Of a stretch of DNA of 64,000 nucleotides, positions 33,330 through 42,772 are shown piece after piece; the first letter of the stretch is position 1, and the number at the start of each line of letters is the position of its first letter. The translations under genes and the position numbers were made by a program. This DNA is from Nitrospirales bacterium (lineage in GTDB: Bacteria > Nitrospirota > Nitrospiria > Nitrospirales > UBA8639). The DNA lies in contig JAHRAQ010000009.1 of NCBI GenBank assembly GCA_020027205.1, forward strand, positions 51,746 to 115,745, written 5' to 3'. The notes under the pieces are model-generated. The model was not told where the DNA came from and searched no databases. It saw nothing but the letters and a program-made list of their open reading frames with translations.

Positions 33330-36047
33330 CTACCCGGTACCCCGCAACGCCCGTTCCACCTCTTCGCGCACCGTTTGTTGAATGGCATCGCGCGTCCGCG
33401 CATCCTCGACTTTGTCGCCGCCCCGCCCGGTCACGTGCAACACGGCCACCACCTGGTCAAGTTGTGTCGAGATTTTGGCCGCGTGGATGGAGAGGCCGAG
33501 ATCGTAGACCGTTGTGGCGATCCGGTGCAGAATGCCCTGCCGGTTGTCGGCAAAGACGTCGATCACGGTAAACTGATCCGACGTGTCGTTGTCCAGTGTG
33601 ACTTCCGTGCGAAGACTCCGAAGCGGCCCTTCTCTCCTCGAGGACACCCGTTGATTGCGCGCGAGAAAATCTTCAATCGTGGTTTCCCCCTGTAACACGC
33701 CGACCATCGCGTCCCCGACTTTTTTCATCCGCGCCGGCGTCGGCGCCCCTTCAAAGTCAAGGTCCTTCACCAAAAACGTGTCCACCACAATCCCGTCCGG
33801 CCTCGTCACAATCTGCGCGTCCAGAATGCGCAGGCCCTTCGCGCTCAACACGCCCGTAATCTTCATGAAAATCCCGGACAACACGGAGTCAAAGGCAATC
33901 AACGTGTACTCGCACACCTGCAGTTCGGCGTTGAACGTGGACTCGACAACGGGATGGTCGGGGGTCAAACCGCGAATGGCCGACAGATGCGCCACCATCC
34001 GCGTTCCGGCCGTTCCGGCAAGATACCTCGCCGGAAAAGTGTTCAGTTGCTCCCTGATCCAGGCGCGGTCCGGGCGGCCCCGCCACGGCGGCGCATGAGA
34101 AGACCAGAGTGCCAGAACTTCGTCGGCAACCCGCTCAAGATCCATCGCGGAAGCCGCCGTGTCGTCCTGACCGGACACCCGCCGCATGGCACGGGAGTAT
34201 AATTCGATCAGTAGCGACTCTTTCCATTCCGTCAGCGTGCCCGGCCCCACGGCCGAAATATCGGCGACCGTCAGGAAAAAGAGGTGTTTCAATCTTTCGG
34301 GGGTGCCCACTTTTCCGGCAAACGTCGTCAGCACTTTTTCATCCTGACAATCCCGCCGGAAGGCGGTCTTCGCCATCATCAGGTGTTCATACACCAGAAA
34401 CTCCAGCATGGCCGATTCCTGCGAGTCGAGGGCCAGCCTGCGGGCCATGTCCCGTGCGATGGTTTTGCCGACTTCGCTGTGATCGTCGGGCAGACCTTTG
34501 CCCACGTCATGGAGGAGCACGGCCAAATGCAGCAGATCTTTCTGTTGCACGTCACGGTACAGTTCGCCCCAGAATCCCGGCCGTGTTCCCAGGCGTTCAA
34601 CTTCACGAACCGCCAGCAGGCTGTGCTCGTCAACCGTATATTTGTGGCACTGGTTGAATTGCATCAGCCCGCGAACGCGACTGAAGGCCGGGACCAGTTT
34701 TTCCAACACCTGGGCCTGATGCATCAAGGTCAGGGTATCGGCCACGGATCCGGGGCCCGCCAGCAATGCCCGAAACCGCCAACCCACCCCCGGCGCGGCA
34801 AACGTCCGGTCGGGCACGTCCCGCATGTGACAGTACATCGCTTCAATCACCCGTCCGTCAATCGACAAGCCGCGTCGCTGGGCGGCATGAAAGAAGTTCA
34901 GAACGTGCTCTGGATTTTCCAGCACTCGAACCAGTTTCCCTCCGGGGATGGACAACCGGCCGTCGACCACTCGAAAGAGTCCGTCGATCAACGGCGACGG
35001 CCAGTAATTTCGGAGGCGGGACGCGAACGACACCGATCGCGCATTGTCCACGAAACGCATTGAGCAATTATGGATTTCCGTGGTCAGACGATAATACTGC
35101 TGCATAAACTGCTCGACGGCCAGGATATGCGGCTGGTCACGGCAGCCAAACTCTTCGGCCAACCGAACCTGTTCATCAAACAGCAGGATTTCCTGGGCGC
35201 GGCCGGCCTGCAAATGCAGCAGGGCACGCACTTTCCACAAGAACTCCCGCGCCTCAAGCAACACCATATATTCCTGGTGGGCCAACATGCCCAGATTGGC
35301 GATATCCTTCAACGTGGTGGCCCGGTACCGGGCCATGCCCACCCATTGAAGCAAATGCAAATCCCGCAACCCGCCTTTAGTTTTTTTGATATTCGGCTCC
35401 AGAAGAAACACCGTTTCGCCGAACTTCTCATAGTCCCGTTGTCGTTCATCCAGTTTCTCACGGATAAACGCATCCGCCCTTTTTCCCGGCACGCGCCTGG
35501 CAAACCGTTGCTGAAATTCCTGAAAGACCGACGGACTGCCGGTCAAAAACCGTGATTCCATGAGCGAGGTTTTGATATGCAAATCCTCTTCCGCGCACAC
35601 CAGACAGTCGGCAATCGACCGGACGCTGTGCCCGACATGAAATCCCAAATCCCACAAATGGTTGAAGATCTGCGTTGACACCTCCGTTGCCGCGGCCTCA
35701 CCGCCCGGACGATAGAGCATCATGACGTCAATGTCGGAATGCGGCGCGAGTTCACGCCGGCCATACCCGCCCACGGCCACAAGACACCCATGCTGCAAGC
35801 CCTCGGCGGCGCCGCCGCGCCGGCTGACGATGTTTCGGTAACGCGAAACCAGCACCGCGTCGACCATGTCCGTAAATCCGGACACGACTTCCGACGCGGA
35901 GGCGCCCGACCGCAATCGCTGGAAAATGCCGCGGCGGCGTTCTTCCAGCACAGCCTGCGCCGTGACGACCGACGCGCCCGTTTCGGACGCATCCGTTTCC
36001 CGCCCGACCAGACCCGGTGGCGCTCCAATGTGAAATGTATCCGTCAT
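33330..36047 (-). CDS. glnD: [Protein-PII] uridylyltransferase / uridylyl-removing enzyme GlnD
   Basis: Glutamine sensor that adds or removes UMP on PII. About 905 aa from the ATG at 36047 (GGAG upstream; a GTG six codons earlier is possible). Domains in order: nucleotidyltransferase with VAVGGYGRRELAPHSDIDVMMLY; a central helical part; HD domain with YTVDEHSLLAVREVERL and LLHDVGKGLPDDHSEVGKTIARD; and two C-terminal ACT domains (EYTLIAFDSVLSGIFMKITGVL and TVIDVFADNRQGILHRIATTVYDLGLSIHAAKIST). The set is complete, so both activities are expected. It is the last gene of the long minus-strand run from pilM. Confidence 0.97.
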   Translation of the reverse strand: MTDTFHIGAPPGLVGRETDASETGASVVTAQAVLEERRRGIFQRLRSGASASEVVSGFTDMVDAVLVSRYRNIVSRRGGAAEGLQHGCLVAVGGYGRRELAPHSDIDVMMLYRPGGEAAATEVSTQIFNHLWDLGFHVGHSVRSIADCLVCAEEDLHIKTSLMESRFLTGSPSVFQEFQQRFARRVPGKRADAFIREKLDERQRDYEKFGETVFLLEPNIKKTKGGLRDLHLLQWVGMARYRATTLKDIANLGMLAHQEYMVLLEAREFLWKVRALLHLQAGRAQEILLFDEQVRLAEEFGCRDQPHILAVEQFMQQYYRLTTEIHNCSMRFVDNARSVSFASRLRNYWPSPLIDGLFRVVDGRLSIPGGKLVRVLENPEHVLNFFHAAQRRGLSIDGRVIEAMYCHMRDVPDRTFAAPGVGWRFRALLAGPGSVADTLTLMHQAQVLEKLVPAFSRVRGLMQFNQCHKYTVDEHSLLAVREVERLGTRPGFWGELYRDVQQKDLLHLAVLLHDVGKGLPDDHSEVGKTIARDMARRLALDSQESAMLEFLVYEHLMMAKTAFRRDCQDEKVLTTFAGKVGTPERLKHLFFLTVADISAVGPGTLTEWKESLLIELYSRAMRRVSGQDDTAASAMDLERVADEVLALWSSHAPPWRGRPDRAWIREQLNTFPARYLAGTAGTRMVAHLSAIRGLTPDHPVVESTFNAELQVCEYTLIAFDSVLSGIFMKITGVLSAKGLRILDAQIVTRPDGIVVDTFLVKDLDFEGAPTPARMKKVGDAMVGVLQGETTIEDFLARNQRVSSRREGPLRSLRTEVTLDNDTSDQFTVIDVFADNRQGILHRIATTVYDLGLSIHAAKISTQLDQVVAVLHVTGRGGDKVEDARTRDAIQQTVREEVERALRGTG

Positions 36048-36077
36048 GCCCGCCCTCTCCGTCACGCCGGCTTCCCG

Positions 36078-37865
36078 TCAATAGTTGACGTATCGATTCG
36101 TAATCGGCATCCGGCGATCTTTCCCCAGATTTCTTTGTGTGATTTTGATTCCGATGGGAGCCTGGCGGCGTTTGTATTCACTGCGATCCACCAGGCCCAT
36201 CACGCGCCTGACAGTCCTGGGCGGAAATCCCATTCCGACAATCTGCCGCAGGGAACGATCCTGTTCGACATACGCCTTGATAATCGGGTCAAGAATTTCG
36301 TAGGGCGGCAAATGATCCCGGTCCGTTTGATTGGCCTTGAGTTCGGCCGACGGGGCGCGATCCATCATGCGTTGAGGGATTACCGCCGCCCCATGAGTGC
36401 GAACGGCCCGAAGATTCCGGTGACGAGCCAGATCATACACCATGGTTTTGGGCACGTCCTTGATCACGGCGAACCCGCCCGCCATGTCGCCGTACAACGT
36501 GGCGTAGCCGACGCTCATTTCGCTTTTATTGCCGGTTGTCAACACCAAATGGCCGAATTTGTTGGAGAGGAGCATGGCAATGGTCCCGCGAATGCGGGCC
36601 TGCAGATTTTCTTCCGCAACGTCGGGCGCCCGCCGCCCGGTCTTTGACTCGGCGATCCGCAGGTAACTCTTCCAGAGATTCGTAATCGGGATGGTCCACA
36701 AACGCACGTTCAGCGCCTTCATCAACGCACGAGCGTCGGCCCCGCTGGCTTTCGACGTAAACGGCGAGGGCATGAACACCCCCGTCACCCGGTCCGGGCC
36801 AAGCGCATCGACGGCAATCACGGCGGTCAGGGCCGAGTCAATGCCCCCGCTGATCCCGATCAACACTCGTTGAAAATGATTTTTTTCGACATAGTCGCGC
36901 ACCCCCGTCACCAACGCCAGATAGATTTCCTCGATATCGTTCAGCAAGGCGGGAGCACGAACGGGCAGCGGGGCGGTCACGCGCCGTCCCCCAACGGGCG
37001 CAAGGGTCACGCGCCGGACGGGATACCGGGGCGTTTTCGACTTCGACTTCGTTCGAGTCGCCGCGCGCGTTTCCCGGCGGAAATCCAGATCGGCCAGCAA
37101 CAGGTCTTCCACAAACGCTCCGGCGCGCGCGATGACCTTTCCCGTTCGATCCACGATCATGCTGTTGCCGTCAAAAACCACCTCGTCCTGCCCGCCCACC
37201 ATATTCGTGTAACTCACCACCACGCCGTTCTCCCTGGCGCGTTTGGTCAGGATGCGCGCGCGCGTTCGTGATTTTCCGACGTGATAGGGCGAGGCATTGA
37301 TGTTCAGAATCAGTTGCGCCCGGCCGGTGACCGCCTGATCACGGGTCGGTCCGTCGGCGTACCAGATATCCTCGCAGATATTCACGCCAAACCGTACCCC
37401 GCGAACCTGGCAGACCAACGTCTCGCGGCCGGGGGAAAAATACCGGCTTTCGTCGAAGACACCGTAATTCGGCAGAAAGGCCTTGCGACAGGTCGCCACC
37501 AGCCGCCGGTCGTGAATCACGGCGGCCGCGTTAAAGACGCGCCGCAGACCCGACGGCACCACAAAGGGCGTGACCTCCCGCGACCGCGCCGCTCCGTCTT
37601 CTTCAAGATAGCCGGCGACGACGGTCAGACCGCGACACTGCCCGGCGAGCCGTCGCAACGCAGCCCGCGTGGCTTTGAGAAACCCCGTCCGCAGAACCAG
37701 ATCTTCGGGAGGATAGCCGGTAATCGACAATTCCGGAAACACCACAATCTCCGCCCCGGCCCGCCGCGCCCGACCCACCCACCGGATCATCGCGCGCACG
37801 TTCCCGTCCACGTCCCCCACCACGGGGTTCATCTGGACCATGGCAATGCGGCAGGTCGTCACCAC
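36078..37865 (-). CDS. nadE: Glutamine-dependent NAD+ synthetase
   Basis: Amidates nicotinate adenine dinucleotide to NAD+. About 595 aa. The N-terminal nitrilase-type glutaminase has FPELSITGYPPEDL (Glu), CRKAFLPNYGVFDESRYF (Lys) and VNICEDIW (Cys nucleophile). The C-terminal synthetase has the PP-loop ISGGIDSALTA and LTTGNKSEMSVGYATLYGD. The frame is open back to 37970, overlapping the GAF/ANTAR gene, but similarity starts at CRIAMVQMNPVVGD. A GTG at 37865 follows GGAGAAGG and is the best start (a second GTG is the next codon). Confidence 0.95.
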   Translation of the reverse strand: MVTTCRIAMVQMNPVVGDVDGNVRAMIRWVGRARRAGAEIVVFPELSITGYPPEDLVLRTGFLKATRAALRRLAGQCRGLTVVAGYLEEDGAARSREVTPFVVPSGLRRVFNAAAVIHDRRLVATCRKAFLPNYGVFDESRYFSPGRETLVCQVRGVRFGVNICEDIWYADGPTRDQAVTGRAQLILNINASPYHVGKSRTRARILTKRARENGVVVSYTNMVGGQDEVVFDGNSMIVDRTGKVIARAGAFVEDLLLADLDFRRETRAATRTKSKSKTPRYPVRRVTLAPVGGRRVTAPLPVRAPALLNDIEEIYLALVTGVRDYVEKNHFQRVLIGISGGIDSALTAVIAVDALGPDRVTGVFMPSPFTSKASGADARALMKALNVRLWTIPITNLWKSYLRIAESKTGRRAPDVAEENLQARIRGTIAMLLSNKFGHLVLTTGNKSEMSVGYATLYGDMAGGFAVIKDVPKTMVYDLARHRNLRAVRTHGAAVIPQRMMDRAPSAELKANQTDRDHLPPYEILDPIIKAYVEQDRSLRQIVGMGFPPRTVRRVMGLVDRSEYKRRQAPIGIKITQRNLGKDRRMPITNRYVNY

Positions 37866-37914
37866 ACCATCCGCCTTCTCCGGCAACGGGGACACCGCCG
37901 GCGGCCTTTCCGCG

Positions 37915-39183
37915 TCAGGGTTCGGTCGACCGGCCTTCCAACTCCGCGGCCAGGATAATGGCCTCGGCAATTTCCCTCATGGATTTTCGCATGTTCATGC
38001 TTTGACGCTGCATCACCCTGAAGGCGTCGGCTTCCGACAATTTTCGAGAATGCATGAGATAGCCCTTGGCGCGTTCAACGAGTTTTCTCACGGTCAAGGC
38101 TTCCTGCATTTCAAAGGACGTTTCCATGAGACGGGTATGCTCGATGGCCACCGCCGCCTGATTCGCGATGGCCTGCATGATTTTGATTTCCCTGTCGTCA
38201 AACGTATGCTTCGCGGACGTATAAGTATTGATCACGCCGATGACCTTGTCCTTGATCATCATCGGCGTCGAAAGCAACGAGCACAACGACTCCCGGCTGG
38301 CCAGATCACGGTAGAAAAACTCCCGTTCTTTTTTCACGTCGGGAACGTAAATCGGCCGCCGTTCCTTGACGGCGCGCCCGCTGATGCTCCGCCCGATATG
38401 CAACGGAGGCTTCCGGCAATACGCTTCGCTCAAACTCTGCGTCGCCGCAATCCGCAAGGTCCCTCCCGTGTCGTCCACCAACATCAGGGAGCAGATCGTC
38501 GAATCCAGCATGTGCGCGGTCGTCGTCACAATCAAACGGAGCACCTCGTCGATCATGCGGTTGGACGCCACGGTTTCGGACACCTGGGACAGGGTATCGA
38601 GTTGCAACGCCTGCCGCCGCATGGCCTCATACAATCTGGCGTTTTCAATCGCGCCCCCGACCTGATTTGCAATCGTCGACAACAGCGCCAGTTCGGCGGC
38701 CCGGTAACGCTTCGCCCGTTTATGCTGCACATTGATGACCCCGACCACGTCGTCCTTCGTCACAATGGGAAGCGACACAAACGCCTGATAGCGGTCCTCG
38801 GGCAAATTGTGAAAAAATTTAAACCGGGGATCGTCGCTCGCGTTGCGAAGAATCACCACCGGCACCTTTTCCCGCGCCACCCATCCCGTAATGCCTTCCC
38901 CCAATTCCAGCGAGACCCGGCCGATCAGCCTGGGATGAGGGTTCTTGGACGCGCGCAACACCAGTTCGTCCCGATTCGCGGAGACAAGATACAGCAGGCA
39001 GGAATCGGCCGTCGTGACCGTGACGACCACCTCCACGATGTGCTTGAGAACCGATTCCAGATCCAGCGTGCCGTTGATCGATTCACTGATGCGATGCAGG
39101 ACTTCCACTTCCCGTGTGCGTTCACGAAGCACGGAGCGGATGTCCGTGGCGGCGCGCTTGCGACGTTGTGGCATCGAACGCAT
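37915..39183 (-). CDS. Double-GAF sensor with C-terminal ANTAR RNA-binding domain
   Basis: 422 aa from the ATG at 39183. A short coiled coil (REVEVLHRISESINGTLDLESVL) leads into GAF1 (ITGWVAREKVPVVI, FVSLPIVTKDDVVGVINVQHK) and GAF2 (ICSLMLVDDTGGTLRIAA, SISGRAVKERRPIYVPDV, STPMMIKDKVIGVINTYTS). The end (EALTVRKLVERAKGYLMHSRKLSEADAFRVMQRQSMNMRKSMREIAEAII) is an ANTAR three-helix domain, which binds paired hairpins in leader RNA and prevents termination. ANTAR proteins such as NasR control nitrogen genes; glnD and nadE lie directly downstream. The signal bound by the GAF domains is unknown. Confidence 0.9.
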   Translation of the reverse strand: MRSMPQRRKRAATDIRSVLRERTREVEVLHRISESINGTLDLESVLKHIVEVVVTVTTADSCLLYLVSANRDELVLRASKNPHPRLIGRVSLELGEGITGWVAREKVPVVILRNASDDPRFKFFHNLPEDRYQAFVSLPIVTKDDVVGVINVQHKRAKRYRAAELALLSTIANQVGGAIENARLYEAMRRQALQLDTLSQVSETVASNRMIDEVLRLIVTTTAHMLDSTICSLMLVDDTGGTLRIAATQSLSEAYCRKPPLHIGRSISGRAVKERRPIYVPDVKKEREFFYRDLASRESLCSLLSTPMMIKDKVIGVINTYTSAKHTFDDREIKIMQAIANQAAVAIEHTRLMETSFEMQEALTVRKLVERAKGYLMHSRKLSEADAFRVMQRQSMNMRKSMREIAEAIILAAELEGRSTEP

Positions 39184-39211
39184 ATCCCCCCGCCGGAGCA
39201 AACAGCCCGCC

Positions 39212-40330
39212 TCACGGGGCGCGATGGAGCAGATCGTGACAATGCGCATACCATTGTCGCACGGCGCGTTGCTCCAGCGGCGCGACCCGAACCTTGCCGA
39301 TGGACACGGGCAGCACACAGTAGACGGTTCCCCGCGCCACTTTTTTATCATGGCGCAGCGCGTCCCAGAATTTCGAAAAACGGTGCGGCGGCATCCGCAC
39401 GGGAAGGCCCGCTCGCCCGATTAATGCGCGTTGCCGGGCCACGACGTTCTGCGCGCATATCTTCAAATGATGCGCCAGCATGGCTTCATACACCATGCCG
39501 ATGGCGACGGCCTCGCCGTGACGATATCGCCGGTAGCGGCCCAGGGATTCCAGCGCGTGCCCGATGGTATGCCCGTAATTCAGGATGCGGCGCAGGCCCG
39601 CTTCCCGTTCATCCCCGGCCACGATCCGGGCCTTCAACTCGCAACAACGCCTGACGACCGTCTGCACGTCTTCCTCGCGCATGGCGCGCACGTACTCCAT
39701 GCGTTCCTCCAAAAAGGCAAAAAACATTTTGTCGGCGATGACACCGTATTTGATCACCTCGGCCAACCCCGCCAGCCATTCCCGTTCGGGAAGCGTTCGG
39801 AGCATGTTCGTATCGGACAGCACGAGGGCGGGCTGGTGATACGCACCGATCAAATTTTTTCCCCGCGGATGGTTGACCCCGGTTTTCCCGCCCACGCTGG
39901 AATCCACTTGCGCCACAAGCGTCGTGGGCGCCTGCACCAACGGGATGCCGCGCAGGTACATGGACGCGGCGAATCCGGCCAGGTCGCCGATCACCCCTCC
40001 GCCCAGGGCCACGAGCACCGACCGGCGTTCAAAACGGTGCCGGACCAGTTCGTCCAGAATGTGCGACGCCCACCGAAGCGTCTTCACCGACTCGCCGTCG
40101 GGAACGCTGATCGAGTGACAGCGGAACCCGGCCCGCACAATCGCCTGTTTGAGCGAGGCCCCGTGGAGACGGTGCACGGCCGGGTTGGTCACAATCCCGA
40201 CGCGGCCGGAACATCCCAGGGCGTGTAAATGCCGGCCGATCTGCCGCAGGCTCCCCGGACCAATCACAATTTCATAACGCCGCCGGCCGAGACCGACGGT
40301 GACCGTGTGTCGTGTGCGGCGTTGACCCAT
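39212..40330 (-). CDS. aroB: 3-dehydroquinate synthase
   Basis: Second step of the shikimate pathway. 372 aa from the ATG at 40330. NAD- and substrate-binding motifs are all visible: PDGESVKTL, LVALGGGVIGDLAGFAASMYLRGI, PTTLVAQVDSSVGGKTGVNHPRGKNLIGAY, EVIKYGVIAD, ILNYGHTIGHALE (zinc His) and HGEAVAIGM. The C-terminal RHDKKVARG and LPVSIGKV are also standard. It lies downstream of aroC, so two shikimate-pathway enzymes are co-transcribed. Confidence 0.97.
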   Translation of the reverse strand: MGQRRTRHTVTVGLGRRRYEIVIGPGSLRQIGRHLHALGCSGRVGIVTNPAVHRLHGASLKQAIVRAGFRCHSISVPDGESVKTLRWASHILDELVRHRFERRSVLVALGGGVIGDLAGFAASMYLRGIPLVQAPTTLVAQVDSSVGGKTGVNHPRGKNLIGAYHQPALVLSDTNMLRTLPEREWLAGLAEVIKYGVIADKMFFAFLEERMEYVRAMREEDVQTVVRRCCELKARIVAGDEREAGLRRILNYGHTIGHALESLGRYRRYRHGEAVAIGMVYEAMLAHHLKICAQNVVARQRALIGRAGLPVRMPPHRFSKFWDALRHDKKVARGTVYCVLPVSIGKVRVAPLEQRAVRQWYAHCHDLLHRAP

Positions 40331-40428
40331 GACGACCCCCGTCTTCAACGTGTGTTCGACCGACCGCGGAACACGGGGCGCGCCCGCCGGGGAACACGAC
40401 CGGCGCGCCCGGACGTCCGAGATGTCAA

Positions 40429-41589
40429 TTAAAAATTCTTCACCTGTTCCTGGTAGGCATCAAAATTTCGTTTCATTTCCTCGAGGGTGTCCCCGCCGAA
40501 TTTTTCCAGCATGGCATTGGCCATTTCATAAGCAATGACCGCCTCCCCCACCACGCCGGCGGCGGGCACCGTGCAGATATCGGAACGTTCCACCGTGGCC
40601 TCAAACGGTTCCTTCGTGAGGATATCCACGCTCTGCTTGGGTTGATACAACGTGGCAATCGGCTTCATGGCCACGCGCAACACGATGGATTGCCCGTTGG
40701 TGATGCCGCCTTCGAGTCCCCCCGCGCGGTTGGTCTTTCGAACAAAGCCGGGTTTGGATTCGCCGGGGTAAATATCGTCATGCACTTCAGACCCAAACCG
40801 GCGAGCCGACTCAAAGCCCATGCCGATTTCCACGCCTTTCATCGCCTGGATGCTCATCGCCGCCATGGCGAGCCGCGCGCTCAATCTCCGGTCCCACTGC
40901 GCGTAACTGCCCAACCCAATGGGGGGATTGATCACCACAACCTCAAAGATGCCGCCCAGGGAATCGCCCTGACGTTTCGCCTGGCGGATGTGTTCGATCA
41001 TCTGTTCACCGGCCTCCGCGTCGGGACACCGCACTTGAGACTGCGCGGTGCGTTCATAGGCCGCCACGGGATCATCGACCGGCGGAGCGGCCACGGATCC
41101 AATGCGAGTGGTATAACTCACCACCCGCATGTCAAATTGCGCCAACAGGGCCTTGGCCACGGCGCCGACGGCCACCCGAATCGCCGTTTCCCGCGCGCTC
41201 GCCTTTTCAAGCACGTTGCGAATGTCCCGATGCCCGTATTTAATCGCGCCCACCAGATCGGCATGGCCCGGCCGCGGACGGGTCACGACGCGTTCCGTTG
41301 ACGGAGGCCCCGGTTCAACGGCCATCACGTCTTTCCAGTTTTCCCAATCCCGATTGCCGATCAAAAGCCCCAGCGGATTCCCCAGGGACTTGCCGTTGCG
41401 GACGCCGCAATAAAATTCAACCTGGTCTTTTTCGATACGCATCCGGCCGCCCCGGCCATACCCTCCCTGCCTTCTCGCCAGATCGTGATTGATGCTGTCC
41501 GTTGTGAGAGGCAGTCCGGCGGGAAGCCCTTCGACAACGGCCATCAGCCCCCGCCCATGCGACTCACCGGCGTTTAAATAACGCAACAT
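40429..41589 (-). CDS. aroC: Chorismate synthase
   Basis: Last step of the shikimate pathway, using reduced FMN. 386 aa: LRYLNAGESHGRGLMAVVEGLPAG, RRQGGYGRGGRMRIEKDQVEF, RPRPGHADLVGAIKYGHRDIRNVLEKASARETA and GGLEGGITNGQSIVLRVAMKP are the family signatures. The ATG follows GAGAGGA. It lies in the pilP-aroC-aroB order where many genomes have pilQ-aroK-aroB; no aroK is seen. Confidence 0.98.
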   Translation of the reverse strand: MLRYLNAGESHGRGLMAVVEGLPAGLPLTTDSINHDLARRQGGYGRGGRMRIEKDQVEFYCGVRNGKSLGNPLGLLIGNRDWENWKDVMAVEPGPPSTERVVTRPRPGHADLVGAIKYGHRDIRNVLEKASARETAIRVAVGAVAKALLAQFDMRVVSYTTRIGSVAAPPVDDPVAAYERTAQSQVRCPDAEAGEQMIEHIRQAKRQGDSLGGIFEVVVINPPIGLGSYAQWDRRLSARLAMAAMSIQAMKGVEIGMGFESARRFGSEVHDDIYPGESKPGFVRKTNRAGGLEGGITNGQSIVLRVAMKPIATLYQPKQSVDILTKEPFEATVERSDICTVPAAGVVGEAVIAYEMANAMLEKFGGDTLEEMKRNFDAYQEQVKNF

Positions 41590-41687
41590 CGCGTCCTCTC
41601 ATCAGACAGCGCACAAACGCGCCGGCCCGTCTTCGGGTCTTCCGGGGAACGGGATCGTTCACCGGAACAGCGGAGTGCCATGCCGCG

Positions 41688-42146
41688 TCACTGGTCCAAA
41701 AAATACGTCCGGTCGGCCGGCGACGGAGCCTCCGCACCACCCAGCGCCGAAAGCGTCACCCCCTGATCCGTAATGCGGGTGACGACACGGGAAAACGCCG
41801 CAATGACCTGCCCCGTCCTGACGATGAGTTGTTCCCCATTCTCAAACTCCAACAAGGCCCAGCGGCCCTGCGGAGAGGACGCAATGCCCCGCACCAGCAC
41901 CGTCAAACTGACCGGTTCCGGTTCCGGCGCCGACACCGGCGCCGGCGAAGGCGGCGCCGGCTCGGACACCGGCGGCGGCGGAACCGCTTTGGGCACAAAG
42001 GGATCCCGGTAGCGACCGGCAGGAGACTCCGGCGCGTCACGCGGCCCGGCATGGGCACGACCCGGAACGTCCCGCAACGCCGCCCAACTCGACCACACGA
42101 CAATCGACACGACCAGCGATACGATGGCGGGCATGGCCCTCGTCAT
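41688..42146 (-). CDS. pilP: Type IV pilus assembly protein PilP-like
   Basis: Lipoprotein-like or anchored periplasmic link between the PilMNO platform and the secretin. 152 aa: an N-terminal signal/anchor (MPAIVSLVVSIVVWSSWAAL), a Pro-rich linker with YRDPFVPK (the family RDPF motif), and a small beta domain (LTVLVRGIASSPQGRWALLEFENGEQLIVRTGQVI). No lipobox Cys is visible, so it may be anchored by its N-terminal helix. It overlaps pilO (ATGA). The expected next gene, pilQ, is absent. Confidence 0.85.
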   Translation of the reverse strand: MTRAMPAIVSLVVSIVVWSSWAALRDVPGRAHAGPRDAPESPAGRYRDPFVPKAVPPPPVSEPAPPSPAPVSAPEPEPVSLTVLVRGIASSPQGRWALLEFENGEQLIVRTGQVIAAFSRVVTRITDQGVTLSALGGAEAPSPADRTYFLDQ

Positions 42147-42772
42147 CCCGCCACCACGGTCGGTGCGGAAACGCCCCGGCCCGCCGGACCGGCGGCGGCC
42201 TGAAATCCCATCAGTTCAAACGAAGCCCGAATGTCGATCTCCGAATCCGTCGCGTCAGTGTCTGTCCGCACTCGATAGTCCAACGACCGCACGATCAACG
42301 CCTTGGGCAACGCCCGCAGCCCGTCAAGAAAACTCGCAAGCGCGTGATACCTCCCCTCCGCTTCGAGCCGAAGCCTGACCCGGCGCAACGTCATTTCCAC
42401 AACCGGCGCGGGTTCTTCGGGCTGCCAGGATGTGAGCGTCACCCCGACGGATTGTGCCGTATCAACGATGTCCGGCAACAGGCGGTCCATGGGCACGCGA
42501 ATTCCCAATGATGATTTTTGAGATTCGACTTGCCGGGCCAGGCCGTTGATCTCATCGCGAAGGCTCTCCGGCGACTCGCCCGGCCTCTCCGCTCCGGCCA
42601 GCCGCCGGTCCAGTGATTGCAGGGTTTGTTGAAACGCCCGTGCGCGTTGCTGTTGGGGAGCCACAACGAACTGAAACGCGAGAAGGGACGCAAACACGGC
42701 CAACAGCAGCAGAAGGGCGAGTTTCCGGGCCGCGCCCGTGTCTTCCATCCAGTCAAGCAGGCCGTCAACCAT
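42143..42772 (-). CDS. pilO: Type IV pilus inner-membrane protein PilO
   Basis: Forms a heterodimer with PilN in the alignment complex. 209 aa from the ATG at 42772: one N-terminal membrane helix (LALLLLLAVFASLLAFQFVV), a periplasmic coiled coil, then the ferredoxin-like domain (RVRLRLEAEGRYHALASFLDGLRALPKALIVRSLDYR), the best-conserved PilO segment. It overlaps pilN by eight bases. Confidence 0.88.
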   Translation of the reverse strand: MVDGLLDWMEDTGAARKLALLLLLAVFASLLAFQFVVAPQQQRARAFQQTLQSLDRRLAGAERPGESPESLRDEINGLARQVESQKSSLGIRVPMDRLLPDIVDTAQSVGVTLTSWQPEEPAPVVEMTLRRVRLRLEAEGRYHALASFLDGLRALPKALIVRSLDYRVRTDTDATDSEIDIRASFELMGFQAAAGPAGRGVSAPTVVAG

